DNA from: Pseudomonas caspiana
GTDB taxonomy: Bacteria > Pseudomonadota > Gammaproteobacteria > Pseudomonadales > Pseudomonadaceae
DNA: 64,000 bases
Assembly: GCF_002158995.1 (NCBI RefSeq)
Contig: NZ_LOHF01000003.1
Location: forward strand, 185,554 to 249,553
Reading direction: 5' to 3'
A program made the position numbers and the translations under genes. Every line of letters begins with the position of its first letter. Position 1 is the first letter of the stretch. The notes beneath the pieces were generated by a model. That model did no database searches. It had not been told where the DNA came from and was given only the letters and a program-made list of their open reading frames with translations. Positions 6,529 to 15,335 of this stretch are shown here, in pieces.

Positions 6529-8931
6529 ATGCACCGCCCACTTCGCTTGACCCTGACGCCTTTGACGCTAGCCCTGAGCCTGACAGCCTTGCACAGTGTG
6601 GCTGCACCTGCGCAAACCCCGGCAGCACAACAGCAACTGATGGATTTCTCCGTGCCTGCTGGCCCGCTGGATGTCAGTTTGACGGCAATCGCCCGACAGA
6701 GCGGGCGCGGCATCGCGTTCAGTGCCCAACTGACTCGCGACCTGCGCGCGCCCGCACTCAACGGCCGCTTAAGTGCTGAACAAGCACTGAGCCAGGTCCT
6801 GCAAGGTTTACCTTTGCGGCTGCACACCACCGCCAGCGGCACCTTCAGCATCGAGCCGGTAGTTGCCAGTCAGGCAGTGGAACTGGCGGACATCGACATC
6901 AATGGTCAAAGTTACGGCCAGGACGCATGGGGTCCGGCTCATAGCAAAGTGGCAACCCACAGCGCCACGGCGAGCAAGACCGATACGTCGTTGCGAGAAA
7001 CGCCTCAATCCATCTCGGTCATCACGCGCGAAGAACTGACGTCGCGTCAGCACGACAGCCTGGCCGACGTGCTCAACTACACCGCAGGTCTGGTCAGCCA
7101 GCCCAACGGCTACAGCCGGGTGGCCGATGACTATCGTTTGCGCGGCTTCGACATTGGTCCCCGCACCGGTGGCGTGCTGCGCGATGGCATGAAGATGCAA
7201 AGCACTCAGTTCGAAGGCGGCCAGGAACCTTACGGGCTGGAGCGCGTAGAAGTGCTCAAGGGAGCCTCGTCGGTACTGTATGGCCAGCTGGCACCTGGCG
7301 GCATGGTGAACACCACCAGCAAACGACCAACGCTGGAGCCGTTACACGAAATAAACGTCGAATATGGCAACAACAATCGCAAGCAGATCTCAACCGATCA
7401 CAGCGGCAAGCTCGATGACGAAGGTCGTTTCAGCTACCGCCTGACCGGACTGTGGCGAGACAGCGGCACCCAGTTCGACGAGATTGACGACGACAAGCAA
7501 TACATCGCCCCGGCGTTGACCTGGCAACTGGATGACGACACTCGGCTGACACTGCTCGCCACGCATCAGCGCACGCAAACGACTCTAACGCCGCCGATCC
7601 AGTACAACCTGACTACCTTCAGCGCCACGCCGGGCTACAAGGTGCCGTACGACCTGTTCCCGGGCGAGCCCGACTACGATGATTACGACGGCACCTTGCA
7701 AACCTTTGGCTATCTGTTCGAGCGGCGGCTGAGCAACGACCTGCAATTGCGCCATGCCCTGCGCTATTACGAATCCCGCGCCGATTACGACTACATCACC
7801 CTCAACAGCAGCCGCATTACCGGGCCGAATCTGTCGAGCCTGTCGCGCACCTATAACTCTCGCGAAGACGTATCCACCGGCTGGACCAGTGACACCAGCG
7901 TGCAGTGGAATATCGACAGCGGTCGCTGGCAGCACACGCTTTTGGGCGGCGTGGATTTATACCGCAAAACCTACGACAGCCATCGCTTCAGTGGTGCCGC
8001 ACCGGCGTTGAATCTGGCCAATCCGGTTTACGGCAACCTGCCACAGGTCAACACCGCTACGGACCGAGGTTCGGATCTGCACAGCGAACAATTCGGCGTT
8101 TACCTGCAAGAACAGGCCAAGTTCGACGAGCATTGGGTTGCGCTGTTCGGACTCCGTCAGGACTGGGCCGAAAACAACACTCGCAACTACAGCGACGACT
8201 CCCAAGCCAAGGTTCGTGACAACAAAACCACAGGCCGTATCGGCTTCGTCTACCTGGCCAATAACGGGCTGGCACCTTACATCAGCTACAGCCAGTCCTT
8301 TTTACCTTCGGCTGGAACCGACAGCGACGGCAAGGCCTTCCTGCCCACTGAAGGCGAGCAATATGAAATAGGCATTCGCTACCAGCCGCCCGGACGCGAA
8401 ATGATGATCAGCGCAGCGGTCTATCAGTTGACGCAAAAAAACGTCATCACTTCTATTCCCGGCTCTGACTTCGACGAGCAAACCGGCAAGGAACGCAGCA
8501 AAGGCTTTGAGCTTGAAGCCAAGGCGCAACTGACCCCGATGCTGGCGCTGAACGCATCCTATGCCTACACCGACGCTCACATCATCGCCGATAACGACAA
8601 AAGTCTTGAAGGCTCGCGCATCGAAGGCACGCCGTATCACAGCGCTGCACTCTGGCTCGACTACCGGCTTGCCGCGCTCGGCCTGCCCAAAGTCAGCGTC
8701 GGTTCCGGAGCCCGCTACAACGGCACGACGCACACCACGCCCAGCGTCAGCGACCGAAAAATCCCGGCCTATACCCTGTTTGACGCCAGGGTCAGCTACG
8801 AAGTCGACGCCAACTGGCTAGTTAGCGTCCGGGCACAGAACCTCAGTAACGAGCGCTATATCTACTGCGCCAACTCGTGCCGCTACGGGGACGAACGCAG
8901 TGTGGTCAGCTCGGTGAGTTACAAGTGGTAG
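6529..8931 (+). CDS. TonB-dependent ferrichrome-type siderophore receptor with signalling (STN) domain
   Basis: The 800-residue outer-membrane protein has a Sec signal peptide (cleavage near 26), an STN signalling domain (about 40-110, including GPLDVSLTAIARQSG), a plug domain (about 155-265, with LRETPQSISVIT and LKGASSVLYG) and a beta-barrel ending in Trp (SYKW). A pair of cysteines near the C-terminus (IYCANSC) is characteristic of FhuA/ferrichrome-type hydroxamate receptors. The STN domain and the fecI/fecR genes 84 bases upstream mark it as a signal-transducing receptor. I see no second Fur box before it, so transcription probably depends on the ECF sigma factor. The true siderophore is not known. 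Confidence 0.93.
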   Translation: MHRPLRLTLTPLTLALSLTALHSVAAPAQTPAAQQQLMDFSVPAGPLDVSLTAIARQSGRGIAFSAQLTRDLRAPALNGRLSAEQALSQVLQGLPLRLHTTASGTFSIEPVVASQAVELADIDINGQSYGQDAWGPAHSKVATHSATASKTDTSLRETPQSISVITREELTSRQHDSLADVLNYTAGLVSQPNGYSRVADDYRLRGFDIGPRTGGVLRDGMKMQSTQFEGGQEPYGLERVEVLKGASSVLYGQLAPGGMVNTTSKRPTLEPLHEINVEYGNNNRKQISTDHSGKLDDEGRFSYRLTGLWRDSGTQFDEIDDDKQYIAPALTWQLDDDTRLTLLATHQRTQTTLTPPIQYNLTTFSATPGYKVPYDLFPGEPDYDDYDGTLQTFGYLFERRLSNDLQLRHALRYYESRADYDYITLNSSRITGPNLSSLSRTYNSREDVSTGWTSDTSVQWNIDSGRWQHTLLGGVDLYRKTYDSHRFSGAAPALNLANPVYGNLPQVNTATDRGSDLHSEQFGVYLQEQAKFDEHWVALFGLRQDWAENNTRNYSDDSQAKVRDNKTTGRIGFVYLANNGLAPYISYSQSFLPSAGTDSDGKAFLPTEGEQYEIGIRYQPPGREMMISAAVYQLTQKNVITSIPGSDFDEQTGKERSKGFELEAKAQLTPMLALNASYAYTDAHIIADNDKSLEGSRIEGTPYHSAALWLDYRLAALGLPKVSVGSGARYNGTTHTTPSVSDRKIPAYTLFDARVSYEVDANWLVSVRAQNLSNERYIYCANSCRYGDERSVVSSVSYKW

Positions 8932-8956
8932 GTTTTTACAGGTAACCGCTGCGTGT

Positions 8957-10381
8957 TCAGCCTTCCACGCCAACCAGACCGGGGAACAGAAACGGCATGC
9001 CCTGCCCCAGACGCTGGGTCAGGCTGCGGTTGTCGACGGCCAATTCTGTCGGGACCTGAAGGCGGGCCATGAGCGCCTCGATTACCGCCCGGGAAGCATC
9101 ATTATGAAACTGCCAGACCCCATAAATCCGCCCGTCAAACGAAGGCTCGCTGCCCAGGCGCTCGTCGGCGGCAAGCCCTGCGCCGATCCCGAACAGATGC
9201 AGGCCGTGAAGACGCTGGCCAGACGCATCCAGAGGACAGCCTGACAAGTCCGAATCAATTCCGCCCTTTACCTGACGCAAGTTGATTTCAGTGCCGTCCG
9301 GGTAACTGAGAGCCGGCAAAAGTGGCTGGTACCCTGTGCACTGCACCACGATGCCCGATTCCATCAGCGCCTGAGCTGCCTGCTCATGATCACCCTGCGT
9401 TGCTCCTTTAATCTGAAAGACCCGGGCCCGAACCCCGGTTTTACCTATCCAGCCGCGAGCCAGCACCTCGCGCCCCACATCAAGGGCCCGATACCGCAAC
9501 CCGCTGGAGCGATTGACACGCCCTGACACCGGACAAACATCACGCACCGGGTGGAAAGCGTAGCCGGCAGCCAAGGCAAGCTCGGCACTTTCGAAGAACA
9601 ACCGGATAGGAGAGCGATGTATCAGCGTGACCTCTTTGAGACCGGCGAACTCAAGAGCATCGGCGAGATTTTCCAGCATGGAAAACGCACTGTGAGACCC
9701 ACCCACCACAGTAATTCTTTGTGAACCGGCCAGCGCCTTGGCGAATACTTCACGCAATTGCACCGCGTTCATGCGCAGTAATCGATCGGAACTCATGATA
9801 GTGGCAGAGGCAGGCACCAATAGCCCCTCTTCAGCCAGCCCTTCGCACAAGTAATCGGGGTTCTGGCGCCCACCGAAATTCAACACGAGGGTCCGGCTCC
9901 GGATACGGCGAGTACGCCCTTGATGCTCGACCCAGACCACAAACTCATCGCCGTCTTTGACCACTTCAGTGACCGTGGTGCTGTGCCAGAGCCTGACGCC
10001 ATAACGCTGGACGATGAAATCCAGCATCAAGCGGGAGGCTTCTGCCAACAGCTCGCCGACGTCTGACAATTGCGGTGCGTTATGAGCCTGGCGTCGAATC
10101 CGCCAATAGGTGGGTGAATGCTCCAGCGGCGCAAATACGTCACGCAACGCGGGGTCACGCAGGCAATCGAGAAACACATCCCCCACCGAATTGGCCGTGA
10201 TTCGGTAGTCACCCAGGCTGCCGGTGCCTGGGTTGGCGCTGGAATCGACAACGATCAACCCGTCCCGCGCCAGATCCGGCAGCGTGCCGCTCTTCAAAGC
10301 ATTGAACAACAGCCCCATACCGGCAGGGCCCGCCCCCGCTACAACGCAACCGCAGGTAGTTTCCAGATGGTCTCCAAGCAT
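8957..10381 (-). CDS. FAD/NAD(P)-binding flavin monooxygenase-like oxidoreductase
   Basis: The 474-residue protein has an N-terminal FAD-binding GxGxxG (VVAGAGPAGMG, about 13-23). A second dinucleotide motif in mid-protein (VVGGSHSAF) matches the NADPH site of class B monooxygenases. A CTGY segment corresponds to the ATGY motif of SidA/IucD/PvdA-type N-hydroxylases. AAAGGAG lies seven bases before the ATG. It converges with the siderophore receptor, their stops 25 bases apart, so the two do not share a promoter. A role in hydroxamate siderophore chemistry would fit the neighbour, but no biosynthesis genes are present and the substrate is unknown. Confidence 0.78.
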   Translation of the reverse strand: MLGDHLETTCGCVVAGAGPAGMGLLFNALKSGTLPDLARDGLIVVDSSANPGTGSLGDYRITANSVGDVFLDCLRDPALRDVFAPLEHSPTYWRIRRQAHNAPQLSDVGELLAEASRLMLDFIVQRYGVRLWHSTTVTEVVKDGDEFVVWVEHQGRTRRIRSRTLVLNFGGRQNPDYLCEGLAEEGLLVPASATIMSSDRLLRMNAVQLREVFAKALAGSQRITVVGGSHSAFSMLENLADALEFAGLKEVTLIHRSPIRLFFESAELALAAGYAFHPVRDVCPVSGRVNRSSGLRYRALDVGREVLARGWIGKTGVRARVFQIKGATQGDHEQAAQALMESGIVVQCTGYQPLLPALSYPDGTEINLRQVKGGIDSDLSGCPLDASGQRLHGLHLFGIGAGLAADERLGSEPSFDGRIYGVWQFHNDASRAVIEALMARLQVPTELAVDNRSLTQRLGQGMPFLFPGLVGVEG

Positions 10382-11049
10382 GATGAGGCTCCTTTAATGA
10401 ATCGATGCGTGAACGCGCTCAATGAAAAATGGGCATGGGCAGTCAGTTGAAAGCGGCGGGCACGGCCAATGCGCGCTGAGCCGATTCCTGACGGCGCGAC
10501 AATGGAGGCCCTTGGCTAATAGCCAGGATCATTCGTTTTTTTAGTGGGAACGGTCAGCGCCTGAGGACGGCGAGATAGATAAATCAACGAAAGGCAACGC
10601 TACCGCAGAGAGTCACTTGCGACAGTGAGCTGCAAACCAACACGTGAGATGAGTGCTCGAACGAGCGCCGTAGAGGTGGGAGGAATAGTTTCAAACATCA
10701 GACTGAGTGTCAATTTTATGAACACATCTACAGAATAACCATGAGAAATAATAAATCACTGATTAATAAGCTAATTATTTTTTGACGGCATTAAACAGCC
10801 AGTCTTGCGGTAAGCGATGAGTAATTACTCTGAACTAAATATCAATCGCCCCCAATGCAATGGTCGTAAAGGTCACGCCATCATCTTGACGACGGCAGGG
10901 TTTGCAAGCGGGTCAAAGCGAGGCCAGAGATCAGCGATACCCGATGAACGGATAGAACCGTTTATCTCCCTGCGCCGAACTAATCTTTCTGATCGGGTAT
11001 CAATGGCCTAAGAGACATGCAAAAGCCAATGGATGCTGAGGTCGTAGAC
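10382..11049. other. Long intergenic stretch without a convincing gene
   Basis: This 670-base region holds the promoter side of the monooxygenase gene and an AT-rich stretch near 10700-10790. A small TGGCT/AGCCA hairpin at 10513-10525 is followed by a T run at 10535-10542. A 64-codon plus-strand frame at 10817-11011 lacks a good ribosome-binding site and familiar features; I do not call it a gene. Confidence 0.4.
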
Positions 11050-11364
11050 ATGAACGTTGATAAAAACAATCGCTCGGGCATTGCCGAGATCGACTATTCC
11101 CGCGACACCTTGTTTGGCCCTGTCCCGATGCAAGCGACCTGTCGGGTCAGATTGACCACCGTCAACCAGAACGGCCAGACCTTGAGAGAGTTAACGATTC
11201 TAGGTGAGGTGCCGGACTATCTGCTCAAATCGACAGCTATTCGAGTCGCACTTGAGGGGAGGATTGAAGCGGGCCCGATACGTGACCACACCGATATGAA
11301 CAGCGATAGCGAAGAACCTTTCAAATTATTATTCGAAAACGAACATCGCCGTTCCATCCACTAA
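11050..11364 (+). CDS. Hypothetical protein
   Basis: An in-frame ATG at 11017 would give 115 residues, but GAGG lies at good distance before the later ATG at 11050, so I prefer that start (104 residues). The predicted protein is soluble and mixed alpha/beta. In the middle it has alternating polar and hydrophobic residues typical of beta strands (TCRVRLTTV, LRELTILGEV), and it ends in a charged tail. I do not recognise a family. It stands alone between two intergenic stretches. Confidence 0.55.
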   Translation: MNVDKNNRSGIAEIDYSRDTLFGPVPMQATCRVRLTTVNQNGQTLRELTILGEVPDYLLKSTAIRVALEGRIEAGPIRDHTDMNSDSEEPFKLLFENEHRRSIH

Positions 11365-11532
11365 GTTATCGTACAACTTAAAGACAGGCATGCTTGTAGC
11401 CAGGACGCATATCGATATAACCATCAGGGTAACTTTTTAAACATCTTGAAAAACATTGGCTGGAACAACGTCGCGTAAATTTTTACTTCTTACGCAAGCA
11501 AGACCAGAAACACATTGCTCCGCTCAAACGAA

Positions 11533-11573
11533 AGCCGCCCTCCATGCCTCAGTAAAAGTCATGAAAGGCGGCT
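11533..11573 (-). terminator. Possible terminator of the DUF1652 gene
   Basis: AGCCGCC (11533-11539) and GGCGGCT (11567-11573) form a 7-bp stem with a long loop. Read on the minus strand, the stem is followed by TTTCGTTT. It lies 26 bases after the stop of the minus-strand gene. Confidence 0.4.
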
Positions 11574-11598
11574 CATCCGCGTGCAGTATTCAGCATGC

Positions 11599-11868
11599 TC
11601 AGACGGCAATGCGACCCTTGCCGTGATGATGACGAGTATGCGCAAGGTCGTAGCGCAACTCAGCTACCAGCTCGGATATCTCCCGCGGGGTATTCAGGCG
11701 GTCGAGTGAAATGCCCGTAACCAGTAGCTCAACGCGATCAGAATGAGGATCGACTATCTGCACCGTCATGCACGAATCCTGTGACACGCTGCAGGTGCAG
11801 CGCATGGGTAAAAAAGCACTCTCGACGATACTTCGTAGTTCGAGCGTGGAAAGCCTGTACGCGATCAT
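11599..11868 (-). CDS. DUF1652 family protein
   Basis: I choose the ATG at 11868 (89 residues) because AAGGAG precedes it directly and the 27 upstream codons do not resemble the family. The protein has the Pseudomonas-typical DUF1652 pattern: LSTLELRSIVESAFLP at the N-terminus, Cys residues in a short strand (RCTCSV), then VDPHSDRVELLVTGI and a helical ISELVAELR. The function is unknown. The His-rich end (HTRHHHGKG) is probably just the variable tail. It is monocistronic. Confidence 0.83.
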   Translation of the reverse strand: MIAYRLSTLELRSIVESAFLPMRCTCSVSQDSCMTVQIVDPHSDRVELLVTGISLDRLNTPREISELVAELRYDLAHTRHHHGKGRIAV

Positions 11869-12195
11869 ATCCTTCTCCTTATTCGCTTCGTACGTGGCTA
11901 AATCCTGCCACGACGGACTTACCGATAACGATGCCAGTTTTGTTTTCATTGTCGCCAGACAAATGCCGTCATTTAATTGAGGGCCTATCTCCTTATACGC
12001 CTCGCCCCGAATTGAAGCAATGAAGATTTCCGCGCCCTTTTAAAGTTTGAAAAACACCCGTTTATATAAACAACCAGAAGAAACGTTTCACTTAGCAATA
12101 TCGAACATCTGTTTACATGACATGTATCAATAAACTGCTAACTCGCTAATACCGACCGTCAGTCGCCTGTGAAGACCGACGGTCAGCGTCAGTCA
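11869..12195. other. AT-rich intergenic stretch between two minus-strand genes
   Basis: No gene is visible. The region is AT-rich and should hold the DUF1652 promoter. Near its right end ACCGTC and GACGGT repeats form an imperfect hairpin that could end the acetyltransferase transcript, but no T run follows. Confidence 0.4.
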
Positions 12196-12678
12196 TCACC
12201 CGTCGTTGCGTGGCAACCGAAAGTGAATCAATGCCACTCGTCCGCCCTGTTTATCCCGACGCTCGTCAATGGCATAGGGCCGAAATCCCAGCTTCGGATA
12301 AAACAACAGCCCAGGCACATTATGGTTGTAGCACGATGCTGTCATTTCGCTAGCCTCATGCTTATCGAAAGCCAGGTCCATCATGCAGCCGATCAGATAG
12401 CGCCCTACCCCACGAGAACGGGCCTTCGGAGAAATAATCACGTTGCCCAGTGAGCAACGTCCGCGAAAGTCACTGCGGGAGAAATTGGCATAGCCGACAA
12501 CCTCACCGTTCATCTCGATTACGGTCGAGTCAGAATGGTTATGCAAGGCGTCCAGCAATTGGGGCGGGGTCAGCGGCCAGGTAGCACGGGGAAACATGTA
12601 AAACAGCTCATCGACATTTTGTGGCAGAGCGCACACGAAGGGAATGTCTTTTTCTTCCAGGGGGCGATTCAAGAACAT
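12196..12678 (-). CDS. GNAT-family N-acetyltransferase
   Basis: This 160-residue protein shows the GNAT order of motifs. A strand (VIEMNGEVVGYANF) leads to the acetyl-CoA pyrophosphate loop SPKARSRGVGRYL, whose RxxGxG lies at about 90-95. A later strand/helix then carries the aromatic YNHNVPGLLFYPKLGF, the typical motif B. The family transfers acetyl groups from acetyl-CoA to amines; the acceptor cannot be predicted. AGAGG lies about ten bases before the ATG. No functional partner is adjacent. Confidence 0.87.
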   Translation of the reverse strand: MFLNRPLEEKDIPFVCALPQNVDELFYMFPRATWPLTPPQLLDALHNHSDSTVIEMNGEVVGYANFSRSDFRGRCSLGNVIISPKARSRGVGRYLIGCMMDLAFDKHEASEMTASCYNHNVPGLLFYPKLGFRPYAIDERRDKQGGRVALIHFRLPRNDG

Positions 12679-13224
12679 TGGGCGGTGACCTCTTGAAGAG
12701 TGGAAATAACAAGCGTGTGAACACTATATGCGAACTATCGCGGTGTGCACGTCTGCCCCTGACAAAAATCCGGCACTGCTCGGTCCGTCCTGACCTTTCC
12801 AACCATTGCCCGGTTAATAAAAGATGTGCATTTGAATAGTCTGTAGCAGCTGCCGAACGCTGCGAAGCATTTACTCCGACACACTGACATCGCAGCCTTC
12901 GGCAGCCCTACAGACCATTGGTTTGCTACGGAACAACATCACCGCAGACCAGGAAAAGCTTTTATATAGAAAGCATTAATCAGTAACAGCCATTGATTGC
13001 CGTACTTCAAAAACGTTACGCAACTCTTTGATGTGCCACAAAATCCCGACTCATGCAGAACGCCTGTAATAAATAGCGCATCCTTGCAGAATGCATGATT
13101 CTGAAATCCTTAAATAACTCAACCCGTTGAATTATATGAAATTTAATTAACAACGCTTATTGGCATAACCACTGCAACACTTTAAGGGACGCTGTAACAA
13201 AATCCTTCACGGAGCAGAAAAATA
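12679..13224. other. Intergenic stretch with a REP pair and AT-rich promoter region
   Basis: No gene is visible in these 546 bases. A REP pair occupies 12841-12913. The 250 bases after it are notably AT-rich, especially 13120-13160, and should contain the promoter of the membrane-protein gene at 13225. Confidence 0.5.
12841..12913. repeat. REP pair, family A (diverged)
   Basis: Two inverted copies of a CTGTAGNAGCTGCCGAAGGCTGCGA-type unit are separated by about 20 bases. The left copy has base changes (GCAGC for GGAGC, AACGC for AAGGC), so this is the most diverged of the five family-A pairs here. Confidence 0.85.
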
Positions 13225-14166
13225 ATGATTTCATCCCCTGACGCTTTCCACTCTGCCGCGCAAGATTCATCCAGTCACTCAGGTGTTTCCTGGGGGGCAA
13301 TCTTTGCTGGTGCCGCCGGTGCCGCTGCGCTTTCTCTCATTCTCATCCTGCTGGGCTTCGGCTTGGGTTTCTCGGCGGTGTCGCCGTGGGCCAACGAAGG
13401 CATCAGCGCCAAAGGGTTGGGCATCTCAACGGTTGTCTGGCTGGCATTTACCCAGATCATCGCTTCCGGTCTGGGTGGCTATATAGCTGGTCGACTTCGC
13501 GTGAAGTGGGCAAACCTGCATGGCGATGAAGTGTATTTCCGAGACACCGCCCATGGGTTCCTGTCATGGGCTGTCGCGACGCTGGTCACCGCAACATTGA
13601 TCGCCAGTTCGGTGAGCAGCATTGTTGGCGGCGGCGTTCAGGCTGGCGCGAGTGTAGCTTCAGGTGCTGCAGGTGCAGTGACTCAAGTCGCAGGCAGCGC
13701 GGCGAGCAATAGCAACGCCAGCAGCCAGGACTACGGCTACTACATCGATAGCCTGTTCCGTGATGATCGTCCCGCTGCTGTCAGTGATGACGCTGCCCAC
13801 GGCGTCGTATTGCGCATCTTCACCCGCACGCTGAGTAACGACGGCCAAATGAGTCCTGAGGATCGTACTTACCTGGCACAGATGATTGCCCAGCGTACCA
13901 ACCTCAGCCAGGCAGATGCCGAGCGTCGCGTCGATCAGGTTTATGGTCAGGCGCGTAAAGCACTGGAAGACGCCAAAGTTGCAGCTAAAGAAGCTGCTGA
14001 TACCGCTGCGAAAGTAGCCGCGATGACTGCTCTGTGGACCTTCGTTTCGCTGCTGTGCGGTGCCTTCTTCGCCAGCTTCGCTGCCATTTATGGCGGTCGT
14101 CGTCGCGATGCGGTGACTTACCTCGAAGAACGTCCATACACCACCACTACAACAACGGCTCTTTAA
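13225..14166 (+). CDS. Conserved integral membrane protein of unknown function
   Basis: The 313-residue protein has a Ser-rich N-terminus. Its hydrophobic segments are at about 22-50 (very rich in Gly and Ala), 62-88 and 108-140, with a last helix at about 268-292. A large soluble loop (about 165-260) is rich in Gln, Ala and Asp, includes a RTYLAQMIAQRTNL-type helical repeat, and ends in a Lys/Ala coiled-coil-like segment. GGAGCAG precedes the ATG. The next gene encodes a 23-residue hydrophobic peptide with its own strong ribosome-binding site 16 bases on, and a terminator follows both. I do not recognise a named family; an envelope or stress role is only a guess. Confidence 0.8.
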   Translation: MISSPDAFHSAAQDSSSHSGVSWGAIFAGAAGAAALSLILILLGFGLGFSAVSPWANEGISAKGLGISTVVWLAFTQIIASGLGGYIAGRLRVKWANLHGDEVYFRDTAHGFLSWAVATLVTATLIASSVSSIVGGGVQAGASVASGAAGAVTQVAGSAASNSNASSQDYGYYIDSLFRDDRPAAVSDDAAHGVVLRIFTRTLSNDGQMSPEDRTYLAQMIAQRTNLSQADAERRVDQVYGQARKALEDAKVAAKEAADTAAKVAAMTALWTFVSLLCGAFFASFAAIYGGRRRDAVTYLEERPYTTTTTTAL

Positions 14167-14182
14167 GCCAAGGAGAACGACT

Positions 14183-14254
14183 ATGCCTTCCATCCTGCTG
14201 TGGTTACTCGGTGTTCCAATCCCGGTCATCATCCTGATTGCGATCCTGATGTAA
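14183..14254 (+). CDS. 23-residue hydrophobic membrane peptide
   Basis: This is a short frame with a strong signal: AAGGAG sits seven bases before the ATG. The peptide reads MPSILLWLLG, then VPIPVIILIAILM, so it is a single transmembrane helix with a central Gly-x-Pro-x-Pro kink and almost no charge. It follows the larger membrane protein by 16 bases and is followed at once by an intrinsic terminator, so the two form one transcript. Many bacterial peptides of this kind modulate a larger membrane partner; that role is inferred here from position only. Confidence 0.7.
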   Translation: MPSILLWLLGVPIPVIILIAILM

Positions 14255-14268
14255 CGGATCGGGTCCAG

Positions 14269-14299
14269 GCCGCCTCCCCTCACGGGCAGGCGGCTTTTT
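14269..14299 (+). terminator. Rho-independent terminator of the membrane-protein/small-peptide unit
   Basis: Stem GCCGCCT (14269-14275) pairs with AGGCGGC (14288-14294), and three further inner G-C pairs are possible. Five T follow (14295-14299). Confidence 0.88.
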
Positions 14300-14311
14300 C
14301 ATGCGCGTCAT

Positions 14312-15235
14312 TCAGCGTTTACGCAGAAATGGCAGCCCGACCAAGGTAAGGGCCACACCGACCATCGCGCCGCCACTCAATGGATCACCAAATTGCACAT
14401 AGGCCCAGATCATCGTCGCCGGAGGCGTCAGAAACAACGCGCCGCTGACGCTTTGAACATTGAATCGTTGCAAGCACAGCCAATAGAAGCCGTAACCACC
14501 CAGCGTTGAGCAGACCACCAACCATAAGACGGCGGCGCCAAAGCCGGCGGACAGCACCGGCGCAGTGCTGCCTTCCAGCATCGAAAGCACAGCGAATACG
14601 GGCAAGGCAGCGCAAATCTGGATAAATAGCGAAGTCATTGCTGGCACGCTAACGGGTGCGGACTTCTTCTGATATATCGTCGCGGCGGTCAGCGAAATGA
14701 CCGCCAGCGCGGGCAACCCATAAGCCCAAATTGGCGCGTCGGAAATTTCAATACTCGCAGCACTGGCAACCAGCATCCCCGCGATGCACAGCGCCACACC
14801 AAACCACTGCCATCCGCGCGTACGCTGACCGGGAATGAAACCGGCAGACAGCACAATGCCTAACGGCAACAGGTTGGCGATCAACGAACTGGTGCCGGGC
14901 GCTACGCCCAGTTCGATAGACAAGGCGATCGCAGCAATGAAACCGGCAATTGCCAAAAGCCCTACCAACATCTGCTGTCGGACAATGCCCCAACTCAGAT
15001 GCCGCAGCGAGCCTGACACCCACGGAAAGAGCAACAGCGCTGCCAGCACGAAGCGCCAAAAAGTCACCAGCATCACCCCACTGTGTTCCGAGGCATAGCG
15101 ATAACCGATGAAGCCCGAACTCCAGCTCAGCACCATAGCGCCTAACAGCACACCGCTTACCCACCTGGACCCGGAAACCGGCAACGCTGGTGGCGGGCTC
15201 GTCGCATCAACAGTTTCGGCCGTCTGCCCATTCAT
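14312..15235 (-). CDS. EamA/DMT-family exporter
   Basis: I place the start at the ATG at 15235 (307 residues) because AGGGGA lies six bases upstream; a longer frame exists but lacks a site. The sequence shows ten hydrophobic helices in two EamA repeats of about 140 residues. The first has the SWSSGFIGYRYA motif near helix 1, and the second begins near AVISLTAATIYQKK. The family exports amino acids, metabolites or toxic analogues across the inner membrane. A LysR gene is divergent with about 100 bases between the starts, suggesting it controls this exporter. The substrate is unknown. Confidence 0.87.
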   Translation of the reverse strand: MNGQTAETVDATSPPPALPVSGSRWVSGVLLGAMVLSWSSGFIGYRYASEHSGVMLVTFWRFVLAALLLFPWVSGSLRHLSWGIVRQQMLVGLLAIAGFIAAIALSIELGVAPGTSSLIANLLPLGIVLSAGFIPGQRTRGWQWFGVALCIAGMLVASAASIEISDAPIWAYGLPALAVISLTAATIYQKKSAPVSVPAMTSLFIQICAALPVFAVLSMLEGSTAPVLSAGFGAAVLWLVVCSTLGGYGFYWLCLQRFNVQSVSGALFLTPPATMIWAYVQFGDPLSGGAMVGVALTLVGLPFLRKR

Positions 15236-15335
15236 CGCGCATCCCCTATTGCCTTGAATGAGCTTGATGTTAAGAATAAGCGAGTAATTCAATCAAACGA
15301 AATGATCAGCATTACTGATGCAGGATTTATAAATC

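Noticed and set aside
10817..11011. 64-codon plus-strand frame
   Set aside because: No good ribosome-binding site, no recognisable features and an odd composition; more likely chance in an intergenic region.
12841..12913. Repeat units as a CRISPR array
   Set aside because: Repeats throughout the window come as inverted pairs at scattered sites, not as direct repeats with spacers; they are REP elements.
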